This document shows, piece by piece, positions 51,702 through 60,877 of a DNA stretch of 64,000 nucleotides. The notes under the pieces are model-generated. The model saw nothing but the letters and a program-made list of their open reading frames with translations, had not been told where the DNA came from and searched no databases. The stretch's first letter is position 1. Each line of letters begins with the position of its first letter. The DNA is taken from the NCBI GenBank assembly GCA_022827905.1, contig JAJEIQ010000054.1:124001-188000 (forward strand), given 5' to 3'. The position numbers and the translations under genes are program-made. The DNA comes from Pseudomonadales bacterium. Lineage in GTDB: Bacteria; Pseudomonadota; Gammaproteobacteria; Pseudomonadales; Azotimanducaceae.

Positions 51702-52457
51702 CTAAAGCTGTGCGAGCTGGCCGCCGTCCAGTCCCAAGGCCTGTCCGTTAATCATGCGCGCGCGATCCGAGCAGAGAAACATCACGGTTTCCGCGATCTC
51801 TTCGGCGGGAACGAGTTCCGCGGTGGGATTGAGAGAGGCTAAGTGGTCCGACAACTCGTTTTCTGGCATTTGCAGCAAGGGAGCGGTTGCCGGGGTGTGG
51901 GTCGGTCCTGGACAAACGGCGTTGATCCGCACGTTGCTCTTGGCGCACTCCACCGCGGCCTGTCGCGTGAGTCCGATGACGCCGTGCTTGGCGGCCGTGT
52001 ACCCGGCTCCCGCCGATAGCGACCCCCGTAGGCCAACGGTGGATGCGTTGTTGACGATCGCGCAAGGGGCTGCGCAGTTGAGCATGGCGCGTAGCTGATG
52101 CTTCATGCAGTAGTAAGTGCCGTCCAGATAAACGGACATGATCTCGCGCCACTTGGCGCTGTCGTGCTCATGGGCATCGGGTTCGGGCGCGAACGTACCT
52201 GCTGAATTGAAGGCGTAATCCAGACGGCCAAACCGTTCGAGGGTTGCCTTGATCATGGATTGCACCTCGGTCTCATCCGTGACGTCCACTTCCAGCATCA
52301 GCGCGACTGCGCCAAGAGCGGTGAGTTCCTCAACGACACGCTCGTTTTTGTTTCTGGCCGCAATCACAACGGCGGCGCCTTCTTGGGCGCAGCGTTGAGC
52401 GACGGCGAGGCCGATGCCGCTGGTGCCTCCAGTGATCAGTATGACCTTGTCCTGCAT
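51702..52457 (-). CDS. Short-chain dehydrogenase/reductase (SDR)
   Basis: The 251-residue classical SDR has the NAD(P)-binding TGGTSGIGLAVAQRC (about 8-22), NNAST (family NNAG variant) and catalytic YTAAKHGVIGLTRQ with the Tyr-x3-Lys pair. It ends MINGQALGLDGGQLAQL. Such enzymes oxidise or reduce an alcohol/carbonyl; with the adjacent Rieske oxygenase it may dehydrogenate the hydroxylated product (inference). The frame is open upstream to 52574, but the ATG at 52457 has GAGGGG and matches the family start. Confidence 0.92.
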   Translation of the reverse strand: MQDKVILITGGTSGIGLAVAQRCAQEGAAVVIAARNKNERVVEELTALGAVALMLEVDVTDETEVQSMIKATLERFGRLDYAFNSAGTFAPEPDAHEHDSAKWREIMSVYLDGTYYCMKHQLRAMLNCAAPCAIVNNASTVGLRGSLSAGAGYTAAKHGVIGLTRQAAVECAKSNVRINAVCPGPTHTPATAPLLQMPENELSDHLASLNPTAELVPAEEIAETVMFLCSDRARMINGQALGLDGGQLAQL

Positions 52458-52524
52458 GAAGCAACCCCTCACTGCTCTGCGGTCGGCGTAGAAAATCGCC
52501 GCTTCGTAATGTGGGACGCGGAGC

Positions 52525-53649
52525 CTAGGTGGCTCTGGCGGCCAATTCGACCAAACGATCCACTTGATGGTCAACCAATACCTTGATGGCTGGCGCTAGA
52601 CCGGTCACCACGTGGCATGTTTTGTCTTCCGCCAAAAGTTTGCGCAGCATGGGGTGGGCTAGGGGTTCGGCGCGAATGCGGCTCGGATCCCGGACATCGG
52701 CGAGGAAGGCATCGCTGACGGCAATGATCCCGGGTCCCGCCAAGGAGGCCAAGAGCGCGGCATCATCCACCGAGGCGGACTTGGCGATGTTGGTTTCCTC
52801 AAAGGCCGTGGATTGCACCCCCACCGTCCAATCCGAGGGCTCCGGCAGCCGAATCAGGCTGTCGGCCAGCAGGAAGGCGGCGCACAGCGCACGGAAGGCG
52901 CGGTCGGGGCCCGCCGCGCCGGGCTTGAACGCCATCAACAAGCCTTCTCCAGGCAACAGCCGACACTCCGCCCGGTACAGCGTTCCCACCTGCTTGGCTA
53001 GGCGCAATCCCTGACTCAGGGCTCGGTGCTGGATTTCCGAGTCCGGCGGCAGGCCGCTGCGCAGGGTGGCTGCCAGCAGGTAGTGGGCCGCCTTCCTCGT
53101 CGCCCGTTCCTTGCGGCGGCCTCGGATGGCGGGAATGTGGCTGGCCCAGGCAACTAGGAGGGGCAGGCCCACAACGCTGGCCACGGTGAGCGCCACCCGG
53201 TTCCAATCCACGGCGGTGGCGGGCGCATCGAGCGTGACCCGGGCGAAACCCATCAATTGGCCGTCGAAAACGATCTCCTGGGTGAACGGAACGCCTGGGC
53301 CGGTTTCGCCGGCGACCGCAAGCAGGCTGCCGTCGAGGCGGTACATGGCCACCCCGCCCACGCCGTCCACAGCGGCCATCCGGTTGGCGATGACGCCGAG
53401 CTCGATGTAGTCCTGTTCCATCAAGCCGTCCACGCTCGCGGCGGCGGCCACGGCGGCCAACTGGGGCCCCAAGGTGCTTTCATCGCCCGCCGCGGAGGGG
53501 CCGTTGCGCCAGATCAGGAAAACGAACAAGGCGGTCAAGGCCGCTACCGCGAGCGCCTGTACGAAACCGGAATTGACCTGCCGAAGCCAACGGGATAGCG
53601 TCAATTGACTTTCACCCCCGGATTGATCGATTGACCGCTGAGATTGCAT
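52525..53649 (-). CDS. SMP/AhpA (YtjB)-type membrane protein next to serB
   Basis: The protein of about 374 residues has an N-terminal membrane helix (FVQALAVAALTALFVFLIWR), a periplasmic region (GLMEQDYIELGVIANRMAA to GQLMGFARVTLD), a second helix (VALTVASVVGLPLLVAWASH) and a cytoplasmic C-terminal half of about 200 residues. The layout and its position divergent from serB match the SMP_2 family (E. coli Smp/YtjB). The C-terminal part is larger than the E. coli protein's. The ATG at 53649 would overlap serB's start; a TTG at 53604 would avoid overlap. Confidence 0.75.
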   Translation of the reverse strand: MQSQRSIDQSGGESQLTLSRWLRQVNSGFVQALAVAALTALFVFLIWRNGPSAAGDESTLGPQLAAVAAAASVDGLMEQDYIELGVIANRMAAVDGVGGVAMYRLDGSLLAVAGETGPGVPFTQEIVFDGQLMGFARVTLDAPATAVDWNRVALTVASVVGLPLLVAWASHIPAIRGRRKERATRKAAHYLLAATLRSGLPPDSEIQHRALSQGLRLAKQVGTLYRAECRLLPGEGLLMAFKPGAAGPDRAFRALCAAFLLADSLIRLPEPSDWTVGVQSTAFEETNIAKSASVDDAALLASLAGPGIIAVSDAFLADVRDPSRIRAEPLAHPMLRKLLAEDKTCHVVTGLAPAIKVLVDHQVDRLVELAARAT

Positions 53650-54857
53650 TGGTGACGGTGTCCGGCAAGGACAAGCCCGGACTGATGGCGATGTTGACAT
53701 CCCTGTTGGCGCGATATCAAGCGCAGGTGCTCGACATCGGCCAGGCCGTGATTCATGAGGAGCTTGCTCTGGGCCTGCTGGTGCAGGTGCCCAAGGGCCC
53801 TGAAGCGGCCAATCTGCGGGCGGCGCTCGAGCAGCTTGCCGGGCAAACCGGCGCCCTGGTCGAAACCCGCGCAGTTTCCGCGAACGACTACCGCGAATGG
53901 GCGGCGGGCTCGGGTCAACCACGCCGAGTGATCACCCTGCTGATGCGCGGCGACGCCACAGCGGTGCTGGGCGCCGTCAGTTCTCTCACCCACCGGCACG
54001 GCCTCAATATCGACACCGTGCGGCGCTTGTCCGGCCGGCTGCCCTTAGGCGAGGCGACGGCGCCGAAGCGCCTGTGCGCTGAAATGCGGGTGCGCGGCAC
54101 CTTGGCCAAACCCGAGGCCCTGCAGGCCGACCTCATGGCGGCAGCGGCGGAACTGGCCTTCGACTTCAGTTTGCATGAGGACACGGTCTTCCGCCGTAAC
54201 CGGCGCCTGGTTGCCTTCGACATGGACTCCACCCTGATCGGCGTGGAGGTCATGGATGAACTGGCCCGTTGCCACGGCGTGGGCAGCGAGGTCAGCGCCA
54301 TCACCCGCCGCGCCATGGCGGGGGAGATGGACTTCAAAGCCAGTTTCCGCGCCCGCGCCGCCCTTTTGGCGGGCATGCCCGCAGCGACGCTGCATGAGGT
54401 GGCTGACAACGCCGTGCTCAACCCCGGCGCCGACCGCCTGCTCAAGGCCCTGCGCCACTTCGGCTACCGGACGGCAATCCTATCCGGGGGGTTCCAGTAC
54501 GTCGGCGAACGGCTCAAGGCCCGCCTCGGCATCGATTACGTGTTCGCCAACGAACTCGAGGTTGAGGATGGCTTGGTCACCGGCCAGGTGCGCGGCGAGA
54601 TCATCGACGCCGAGCGAAAGGCCGCGTTGTTGCGCCACATCGCGGAACAGGAGGGCATTCGGTTGGCGCAGACCATCGCCATTGGCGACGGCGCCAACGA
54701 CCTGCCCATGCTCAGCGCCGCCGGCCTCGGCGTCGCCTACCACGCCAAGCCCGTGGTGCGCCGCACCGCCAGCCACGCGATCTCCAACTTCGGACTCGAC
54801 TCGGTGCTCTACCTGATGGGCTTCAGTGACCGGGACATCGACCAAGCGCTGGTGTAG
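53631..54857 (+). CDS. serB: Phosphoserine phosphatase SerB
   Basis: The 408-residue HAD hydrolase completes serine synthesis by dephosphorylating phosphoserine. Residues 1-80 are an ACT domain (ALVTVSGKDKPGLMAMLTSL), a second ACT-like region follows, and the phosphatase has the nucleophile Asp197 and Asp199 in AFDMDSTLIG, an ILSGGFQYV motif II and GDGANDLPMLSAAG. The double regulatory domain is common in Pseudomonas-like SerB. The only start codon upstream of the ACT domain is a TTG at 53631, without a good Shine-Dalgarno. Confidence 0.94.
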   Translation: MTAEIALVTVSGKDKPGLMAMLTSLLARYQAQVLDIGQAVIHEELALGLLVQVPKGPEAANLRAALEQLAGQTGALVETRAVSANDYREWAAGSGQPRRVITLLMRGDATAVLGAVSSLTHRHGLNIDTVRRLSGRLPLGEATAPKRLCAEMRVRGTLAKPEALQADLMAAAAELAFDFSLHEDTVFRRNRRLVAFDMDSTLIGVEVMDELARCHGVGSEVSAITRRAMAGEMDFKASFRARAALLAGMPAATLHEVADNAVLNPGADRLLKALRHFGYRTAILSGGFQYVGERLKARLGIDYVFANELEVEDGLVTGQVRGEIIDAERKAALLRHIAEQEGIRLAQTIAIGDGANDLPMLSAAGLGVAYHAKPVVRRTASHAISNFGLDSVLYLMGFSDRDIDQALV

Positions 54858-54874
54858 CAGGAAACCAACGGCTC

Positions 54875-54888
54875 CCGTCCCCGGACGG
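54875..54888. terminator. Weak GC hairpin after serB
   Basis: CCGTCC-CC-GGACGG is a perfect short dyad 17 bp past the serB stop in the convergent gap with the DUF1697 gene. There is no following T run, so intrinsic termination is doubtful. Confidence 0.3.
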
Positions 54889-54924
54889 TGTTACCCATTT
54901 GGCTTCAAGGCAACGTGCTTTCCG

Positions 54925-55452
54925 CTATGGGCCGGCAAGTTCCAGCAGCTTGCGAACGGTGCGCCCGTTGCGGGCGGTGGCGCTGACGCCGAGCCTCCTC
55001 TCCACGCCGGCCGCCAGCTTCGAACGGGCGATGCCGTCAGGCGCGTGGAGATAGAACACCGACTCCGCGAGCCGCCACCGCTCGGAGTCCTTGGCCAGCG
55101 CTCGAATTGCATCCAGGTCCGGTGCCTCCGGCGGGCGGTCAAGAAAAAACAGGTGTGTGGTCCCGGGCTCTTCGCTTGCGAACGGATTGCGTTCGGCGGC
55201 CCACTGGAGATCCCCCGCGCTCAGTGTATGGACGCGCGCGTCGATGCCGGTCTCTTCCTGGAGGGCCGCGGCGATCGACCCGGCGGACACCGCTCCCGCC
55301 TCGGGCTCGTTGAAGACGACGTTGCCGCTTTGGATGGTTGTGCGCACACCGGTGCATCCAAGGCGCTCCAGGATGGCCCTCAAATCCTTCATTGAGACGG
55401 CGTTCCGGCCGCCGACGTTGATTCCGCGAAACAGGGCGATGCGCTTGGTCAT
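54925..55452 (-). CDS. DUF1697 family protein
   Basis: The 175-residue protein opens IALFRGINVGGRNAVSMKDL and RTTIQSGNVVFNEPEAG, and contains TTHLFFLDRPPEAPDLDAI and TARNGRTVRKLLELA. These are the recognised signatures of DUF1697, a small family of two ferredoxin-like subdomains with no known biochemical role. It is transcribed alone, convergent with serB. Confidence 0.9.
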   Translation of the reverse strand: MTKRIALFRGINVGGRNAVSMKDLRAILERLGCTGVRTTIQSGNVVFNEPEAGAVSAGSIAAALQEETGIDARVHTLSAGDLQWAAERNPFASEEPGTTHLFFLDRPPEAPDLDAIRALAKDSERWRLAESVFYLHAPDGIARSKLAAGVERRLGVSATARNGRTVRKLLELAGP

Positions 55453-55525
55453 TACCGATGCCGTAGCGTGTCACCCGCCGGCGAAAGTCCGTTCCCGCGA
55501 AGGCGCGGCCAAGGTCCTTTCCGAG

Positions 55526-56017
55526 TCAGGGGGTCGGTTGAGCCGCCCGCGCCCGCTCGATGACGGCGCGCACGGGGTCCAGGGACGTCCGCGGGTCTCC
55601 CGCGAGTTCCCGTTCCGCGAAGCGCTTGAGGGCCACCTCGTGATCGACCAGGATCTGCACGGCCTCACGGTCCTCGTTGGGGGCCATTTCCAGCAGCTTC
55701 TCGAATCGCTCGATGGCGGGATCCAGGACCGGGACCATTTGCTCGAGTGCCTCAGTCCAGGAAAGCTTGGCGTAGGTGTCCACGGCGGCATCGAGCGCCC
55801 GGTAGCCTTCGGCGGAGGGCCGCTCCGCATCCGGGTCGAGCAGGGGCAGCAGCCGGTTGCCGGTCGCTTCCTCAAGTTCCGCGAGGACCTCCCACTTAGC
55901 GCGCTGGCCGGCGTCTTCGGTGGCTTGGGCGATGCGTTCGAAGAACGCCTTGCCCCACTGCTCACCCTGCCATGCAAGCAGGATGCCGTCGCGATACTCG
56001 TTCGATGTGTTGCTCAT
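55526..56017 (-). CDS. Ferritin-like all-helical hypothetical protein
   Basis: The 163-residue acidic protein is predicted all-helical by eye: about four long amphipathic helices without membrane or signal segments. WGKAFFERIAQATEDAGQRA plus KWEVLAELEEATGN, and later VQILVDHEVALKRFAERELA, place Glu, Asp and His at spacings reminiscent of ferritin/rubrerythrin-like bundles, but I cannot confirm a full di-iron set. ATG 56017 has a GGAGCGAC site. It sits between DUF1697 and abgT on the same strand. No function assigned. Confidence 0.7.
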   Translation of the reverse strand: MSNTSNEYRDGILLAWQGEQWGKAFFERIAQATEDAGQRAKWEVLAELEEATGNRLLPLLDPDAERPSAEGYRALDAAVDTYAKLSWTEALEQMVPVLDPAIERFEKLLEMAPNEDREAVQILVDHEVALKRFAERELAGDPRTSLDPVRAVIERARAAQPTP

Positions 56018-56058
56018 CGTTGTCGCTCCTTGTTCAGGGCCGTGGTGAGAAGATCAGA

Positions 56059-57591
56059 CTAGTAAGCATAGCTGGCTTGCAGCCCCAACGGCAGGCCAAT
56101 TGCCCAGTAGGCAAGCAGAAAACCCGTCCAAACCACCAGAAAGGCGACTGCGTAGGGCAGCATCATGGACAGCACGGTGCCGATGCCCGCCCCCTTGACG
56201 TAGCGCTGGCAGAAGACCACCACCAACGGGAAGTAGGGCATGAGCGGCGTGATGATGTTGGTTGAGGAGTCGCCGACCCGATAGGCCGCTTGGGTGAGGT
56301 CCGGCGACAGGCCGAGCTGCATCAGCATGGGCACTAGGATCGGCGCCAGCAGCGCCCACTTGGCTGAGGCGGAGCCGACGAACAGGTTGACCACCCCGGT
56401 GATCAGGATCACCCCCACTACCGTGACGAAGGCGGGCAGCGCCGCGGCCTTGAGCAGCGCCGCGCCCTCCAGTGCGATCAGCGCGCCGAGGTTGGAGCGT
56501 CCAAACTCGGCGATGAACAGCGAGGCGAAAAACGCCATGACCAAGTAGTAGGCTAGGCCGTTCATTGCTTGGGTCATGCCGGCGACCAGGTCCCGGTGCC
56601 CGGCGACGGTTTTGGCGACGTAGCCAAAGACGATGCCGGGGATCAGGAAGACGAGGAAGATGAGCGGTACGATGCTGCGCATCAGCGGCGCGGCGCCGAC
56701 CGTAAGCTGGCCATCGGCGGCCCGCCAGGCGGAGCCTTCCGGGAGCATGCTGGCGAACAGCGCGAGCAGCGCCAACCCCATTGTCGCCAAGGCCGCGACC
56801 AAGCCCCGGCGCTCGTCGGTGGTTAGGGGCGCAAGCTCGGGCGCCTCGGCTAGGTCGCCGTCCAGCGCCGTTGTGGACAGGCGCGGCTCGATCACCCGGT
56901 CGGTCAGGTACCAGCCAAGCCCGACGATGAGCAGCGTCGAGGCGGACGTGAAGAACCAGTTGTTCAAGGGGTTCAACTCGATGCCCGGATCAATGATCTG
57001 CGCCCCGGCCTGGGTGATGCCCTGCAGCATCGGGTCGAGCGCCGAAGGCACGAAGTTGGCGCTGAAGCCCCCCGACACCCCGGCGAAGGCGGCAGCGATG
57101 CCCGCCAACGGATGGCGTCCGGCGGCTTGGAAGATCACCGCGCCGAGCGGGATCACCAGCACGTAGCCGGCATCCACCGCGGTATGGCTGATGATGGCGA
57201 TCAGCAGCAGCATCGGCGTGACCACCGCTTTGGAAGTCACGTTCATGAGCGCCTTCAAGCCGGTGCGGATGAAGCCCGTGTGGTCGGCGACGCCGATGCC
57301 GAGCATGGCCAGCAGCACGACGCCAAGGGGATGAAAGCCGACGAAGGTGGCGACCATGCCGGACAGGAATTGCGCCAATTGGCTGGGCGTGGCCAGATTC
57401 TGAATTTCCAGGGGCGCGCCGGTGCGCGGATCAATGTGCGAGTAGCTGAACTGCGCCAGCGCCGCCGAGAGGACCCACACGGCGATCAGCAGGGCCAGAA
57501 ACAGCATCGCCGGATCCGGCAGCCGGTTGCCGAGCACCTCGACCCGATCAAGCAGTCGAATCAACCGAGTGCCGCGCTGCGCTTCGTTCAT
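56059..57591 (-). CDS. AbgT family transporter
   Basis: The 510-residue protein has about ten to twelve membrane helices with the family patterns DRVEVLGNRLPDPAMLF at the N-terminus, ISHTAVDAGYVLVIPLG and GVSGGFSANFVPSALDPML. YRVGDSSTNIITPLMPYFPL (about 445-464) is a strongly conserved AbgT motif. Members import p-aminobenzoyl-glutamate or export sulfonamides using ion gradients. Lacking abgAB peptidase genes nearby, the role here is open. Confidence 0.92.
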   Translation of the reverse strand: MNEAQRGTRLIRLLDRVEVLGNRLPDPAMLFLALLIAVWVLSAALAQFSYSHIDPRTGAPLEIQNLATPSQLAQFLSGMVATFVGFHPLGVVLLAMLGIGVADHTGFIRTGLKALMNVTSKAVVTPMLLLIAIISHTAVDAGYVLVIPLGAVIFQAAGRHPLAGIAAAFAGVSGGFSANFVPSALDPMLQGITQAGAQIIDPGIELNPLNNWFFTSASTLLIVGLGWYLTDRVIEPRLSTTALDGDLAEAPELAPLTTDERRGLVAALATMGLALLALFASMLPEGSAWRAADGQLTVGAAPLMRSIVPLIFLVFLIPGIVFGYVAKTVAGHRDLVAGMTQAMNGLAYYLVMAFFASLFIAEFGRSNLGALIALEGAALLKAAALPAFVTVVGVILITGVVNLFVGSASAKWALLAPILVPMLMQLGLSPDLTQAAYRVGDSSTNIITPLMPYFPLVVVFCQRYVKGAGIGTVLSMMLPYAVAFLVVWTGFLLAYWAIGLPLGLQASYAY

Positions 57592-57704
57592 CCTCTCTCC
57601 CTTCGTCTCGCCTTGCGGCCGGACGCCAGCAATGATGGCGAGCGGGAAGAATAAGCGGGGGAACGGTTTCGCCGCAATCGGGGTATAGCTGTTAACATTG
57701 GCCG

Positions 57705-58271
57705 ATGGCCCGCTACGCTACGAATGAGTTCCGCGCCGGCCTCAAGGTGCTGCTGGAGGGAGATCCCTGCTCGATACTCGAGAATGAGTTCGTCAAGCCG
57801 GGCAAGGGGCAGGCTTTCAGTCGCGTCAAGTTCCGCAATCTCAAATCCGGGCGGGTCTGGGAGCGGACCTTCAAGTCGGGCGAGTCCATCGAAGCCGCCG
57901 ACGTGATGGAGCTTTCCATGGAGTATCTGTACAGCGACGGCGAATTCCACCACTTCATGAAGACCGACGGCAGCTACGAGCAGGCCGCCGCTTCGGCGGC
58001 GGCGGTGGCCGAGGCCCTGCCGTGGATCAAGGAGCAGGATGTCTGCCAAGTGACGTTGTGGAACGACGATCCGATTTCCGTCACCGCGCCCAATTTCGTG
58101 ACCTTGGCAGTGACCGAGACCGACCCAGGCCTCAAGGGCGACACGGCCGCCGGCGGCACCAAGCCGGCCACCCTGTCCACGGGCACCGTCATCCGGGTGC
58201 CCCTGTTCATCAACATTGGCGATGTGCTCAAGATCGACACCCGTAGCGGCGATTACGTCAGCCGGGCCTAG
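57705..58271 (+). CDS. efp: Translation elongation factor P
   Basis: The 188-residue protein relieves ribosome stalling at polyproline. The modified lysine is K34 in VKPGKGQAF. All three barrels are present, ending [20 protein letters not shown] lysine, not arginine, at 34 and the following epmA gene indicate beta-lysylation. There is no Shine-Dalgarno before the ATG; a TAACAT (57693-57698) or TATAGC (57684-57689) box lies so close that the leader would be about 0-9 nt. Confidence 0.97.
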   Translation: MARYATNEFRAGLKVLLEGDPCSILENEFVKPGKGQAFSRVKFRNLKSGRVWERTFKSGESIEAADVMELSMEYLYSDGEFHHFMKTDGSYEQAAASAAAVAEALPWIKEQDVCQVTLWNDDPISVTAPNFVTLAVTETDPGLKGDTAAGGTKPATLSTGTVIRVPLFINIGDVLKIDTRSGDYVSRA

Positions 58272-58286
58272 TGTCCCGTTGCGCCA

Positions 58287-59141
58287 TTGGCTACCCATGA
58301 AGACTGGCGCCCCACCTGCTCCATAGCCGCGCTAAGAGCGCGGGCCGGGATGTTGGCCCAAATCCGCGCCTTCTTCGCCGAACGGGAGGTCATCGAAGTG
58401 CAGACGCCCACCTTGGGCCGCACTTCGGTCACCGAACCGCAGATCGAGAGCCTGCGCACCCGGGACGGCGCTTTTCTGCAGACGTCCCCCGAGCACTACA
58501 TGAAGCGCTTGCTGGCGGCGGGCGCGCCGTCGATCTACCAACTGGGCCCGGTTTACCGGGCGGGCGAGTCCGGGCGCCTGCATCAGGAGGAGTTCACGAT
58601 GCTGGAGTGGTATCGGATCGGTTACGACGACCAGGCATTGATGACGGAGGTGGCGGCTCTGATCGACGGCCTGCTTGGCCCAGCGCCCTATGAACGGATG
58701 ACCTACGAATCCCTGGTCGGCGCCGTCCACGGTGAGCCAACCGAATTGGATCTAGCCTATGCCGAGGCCGTTGAAGCCCTAGGCCCATTGCGCTGCTTCG
58801 TCACCGACTATCCGGCCAGTCAAGCGGCATTGGCCCGCGTCCGAGGTGATGGCGGAGACGCCCGTGCCGCGCGCTTCGAACTCATCATCGATAGGGTGGA
58901 AATCGCCAACGGCTACCATGAACTGACGGATGCCGCCGAACTGGGCGCCCGCATGGCCAAAGACAATCAGCGCCGCCGCGAAGCCGGACGGGAAGTCATG
59001 GCCCCTGACGGGCGTCTGCTCGCCGCCATGGCTCACGGACTGCCGGACTGCGCCGGCGTTGCCATCGGCGTTGACCGCTTAGTCATGCTGGCCGTGGGCG
59101 CTTCAAGCCTGGCCGAGGTCGTGCCCTTTGCTGACCGCTGA
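58287..59141 (+). CDS. epmA: EF-P--(R)-beta-lysine ligase EpmA
   Basis: The 284-residue class II lysyl-tRNA synthetase paralogue lacks the anticodon-binding domain. Motifs: IEVQTPTLGRTSVTEPQIES, LQTSPEHYMKRLLAAGA, YRAGESGRLHQEEFTMLEWY (motif 2) and VAIGVDRLVML (motif 3). It attaches beta-lysine to Lys34 of EF-P, encoded 15 bp upstream. Its partner EpmB is not in this window. The start is TTG at 58287. Its 3' end overlaps the convergent psd gene by 39 bp. Confidence 0.95.
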   Translation: MATHEDWRPTCSIAALRARAGMLAQIRAFFAEREVIEVQTPTLGRTSVTEPQIESLRTRDGAFLQTSPEHYMKRLLAAGAPSIYQLGPVYRAGESGRLHQEEFTMLEWYRIGYDDQALMTEVAALIDGLLGPAPYERMTYESLVGAVHGEPTELDLAYAEAVEALGPLRCFVTDYPASQAALARVRGDGGDARAARFELIIDRVEIANGYHELTDAAELGARMAKDNQRRREAGREVMAPDGRLLAAMAHGLPDCAGVAIGVDRLVMLAVGASSLAEVVPFADR

Positions 59142-59963
59142 GTCCAGAAAGCGGCCGATGGGCATCCCCATGCGGACCTTTTGGCCGGTCTTCAAGGCAT
59201 CGAGTTCGCAAGCCCCCGGCGGGCAGCAGAGAATGACCGTTGAGCCGAGCAGAAAACGCCCCAGTTCCGCGCCCCGCTCAAGCGGCACGTCGGGATTGAG
59301 CGTTTCGATGTTCCGATAGGGCGATTGCGGGCCCGGCCAAGGCGTGGCAATACTGCCCACGATCAGGGCGCCGACCAACACCACCAGCAAGTCGCCAAAG
59401 CCGGTGCGCAAGCGGCATACCAATCGTTCGTTGCGGCAGAACAAGCCCTCCACGGCGTTCTCCGTGGCGGCGTTGACGGAATACAGGGCGCCCGGGATGG
59501 CCCGTGCGGCGGTTAGGCGGCCCGTCGCCGGAACATGGACCCGGTGATAGTCCCGCGGGGCCAGATAGATGGTGGCGAATTGGCCACCGTCAAATCCCTC
59601 GCCGAGTTCGTGGGCCAGGCCCGCCAGGGAGTAGCGCCAGCCCTTGGCCTGCAGCATGCGGCCGTCTTCGATGCGGCCGCTTTGGCTAATGGTGCCGTCG
59701 GCGGGACAGCAGATGGCGCTGTCATCCTCTGGCAGGGGGCGCGCCCCCGGCTTCAACTCCCGGGTGAAGAAGTCGTTGAACGAAAGGTAGTCCGTGAGGT
59801 TGCCGCGGGCCGCCTCGGTTAGGTCAACCTCGTAGGCGGCTGCGAAGGCGCGCATCAGCGGCATCCTGATCCAAGGCGCGGTGGCGCTGCCCAGCCAGCC
59901 CGCAGCCCGGGTCAGCCCGTGCTGGGGCAGCAGCCGCTGGACGGCGGCGAAGGCCTCATCCAC
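59103..59963 (-). CDS. psd: Phosphatidylserine decarboxylase
   Basis: The 286-residue proenzyme makes phosphatidylethanolamine in the inner membrane. The self-cleavage motif LGST is at 239-242 (cut before Ser241, which becomes the pyruvoyl group). The general base region PADGTIS (D89) and APRDYHRVHVP (H140, H143) are present. The start is GTG at 59963 with GGAAG (59970-59974), 6-nt spacer; it overlaps the rhodanese stop by 8 nt. The open frame further upstream lies antisense-free over the rhodanese gene in another frame and is not real. Confidence 0.94.
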   Translation of the reverse strand: MDEAFAAVQRLLPQHGLTRAAGWLGSATAPWIRMPLMRAFAAAYEVDLTEAARGNLTDYLSFNDFFTRELKPGARPLPEDDSAICCPADGTISQSGRIEDGRMLQAKGWRYSLAGLAHELGEGFDGGQFATIYLAPRDYHRVHVPATGRLTAARAIPGALYSVNAATENAVEGLFCRNERLVCRLRTGFGDLLVVLVGALIVGSIATPWPGPQSPYRNIETLNPDVPLERGAELGRFLLGSTVILCCPPGACELDALKTGQKVRMGMPIGRFLDSAVSKGHDLGQA

Positions 59964-60777
59964 GGGCGGCTTCCGGTCCACCGGTAGCGACCGGCAGGTC
60001 GTCTCGATTGCCCCACTCCGACCAGGAGCCGTGGTAGGCGCGAATGCTCGGAAACCCCAGCAAGCGGCCAACCAAGTAGGACAGCCCCGACCGGTGATGG
60101 GTCTGGCAGTGGGTGATGATGGACTTCTCCGCGACGATTCCGCGCCTAGCCAGCAGCCGCTCAAGATCAGGTGTCAAGCGCTGATGGTCCCACGGATTCT
60201 TGAGCTCCAGCCAGTCCAGGTGCACGGCGCCCGGCACATGGCCGGCGCGTTGGGCGGCCCGGCGCTCGCCCCGGTATTCGGCCAGCGAGCGGACATCCCA
60301 TATCACTTGCTCGGCGTCGTCAATGGCGCGCAACACATCCTCCGCCTCCGCCACCGGCGACGGGTCAACGTCCAGCGCGACCGACGTTGGGCTGGGTTGC
60401 CGTCCGGCGCCCCGCGCAATGGGCCCGCCAGCCGCCGCCCAGGCATGAATGCCGCCGTTGAGGTAGCGCCAGCGCCGATGGCCGATGACGTCCAGCGTCC
60501 ATAGAAAGCGCCCCGCCCAACCGCCGCCTTCATCGTCGTAGGCGACGACGTTGAGATCAGGCCGATAGCCCAAACGGGCAAACAGCCCGTTCAATCGTCC
60601 TAGATCCGGCAGTCGCCCAGTGGCAGGGGCAACCCCGCCCACCAGCTCCGCCGGCGCCACGTGCACCGAGCCGGGAATATGCCCGGCAGCGAACGCAGGC
60701 GCTTCGGCCACGTACACCAGCAACGAGCTGGAATCCGGTTCAAAAGCCCCGGCTTCCAGCAGGCCAACGTCACCCAA
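59956..60777 (-). CDS. Two-domain rhodanese-like sulfurtransferase
   Basis: The protein of about 273 residues has an inactive N-terminal rhodanese domain (APAFAAGHIPGSVHVAPAEL) and a C-terminal one with VIWDVRSLAEYRGERRAA, GHVPGAVHLDWLELKNPWD and the active loop ITHCQTHHRSGLSYL, where Cys carries the persulfide. The CQTHHRSG loop form is typical of the copy next to psd in Pseudomonas-like genomes. The start is uncertain: the only usual start codon before the first domain is TTG at 60777. It is translationally coupled to psd. Confidence 0.85.
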   Translation of the reverse strand: MGDVGLLEAGAFEPDSSSLLVYVAEAPAFAAGHIPGSVHVAPAELVGGVAPATGRLPDLGRLNGLFARLGYRPDLNVVAYDDEGGGWAGRFLWTLDVIGHRRWRYLNGGIHAWAAAGGPIARGAGRQPSPTSVALDVDPSPVAEAEDVLRAIDDAEQVIWDVRSLAEYRGERRAAQRAGHVPGAVHLDWLELKNPWDHQRLTPDLERLLARRGIVAEKSIITHCQTHHRSGLSYLVGRLLGFPSIRAYHGSWSEWGNRDDLPVATGGPEAARG

Positions 60778-60877
60778 GTCGCTAATGGGCGTTCCCCAAC
60801 ATGCATCGAGCGGCCAATGGTACAGGCTACACGCCCTATGGAGTATCCTCGCCCGGCACCCACGAGCCGAGGAAGCC

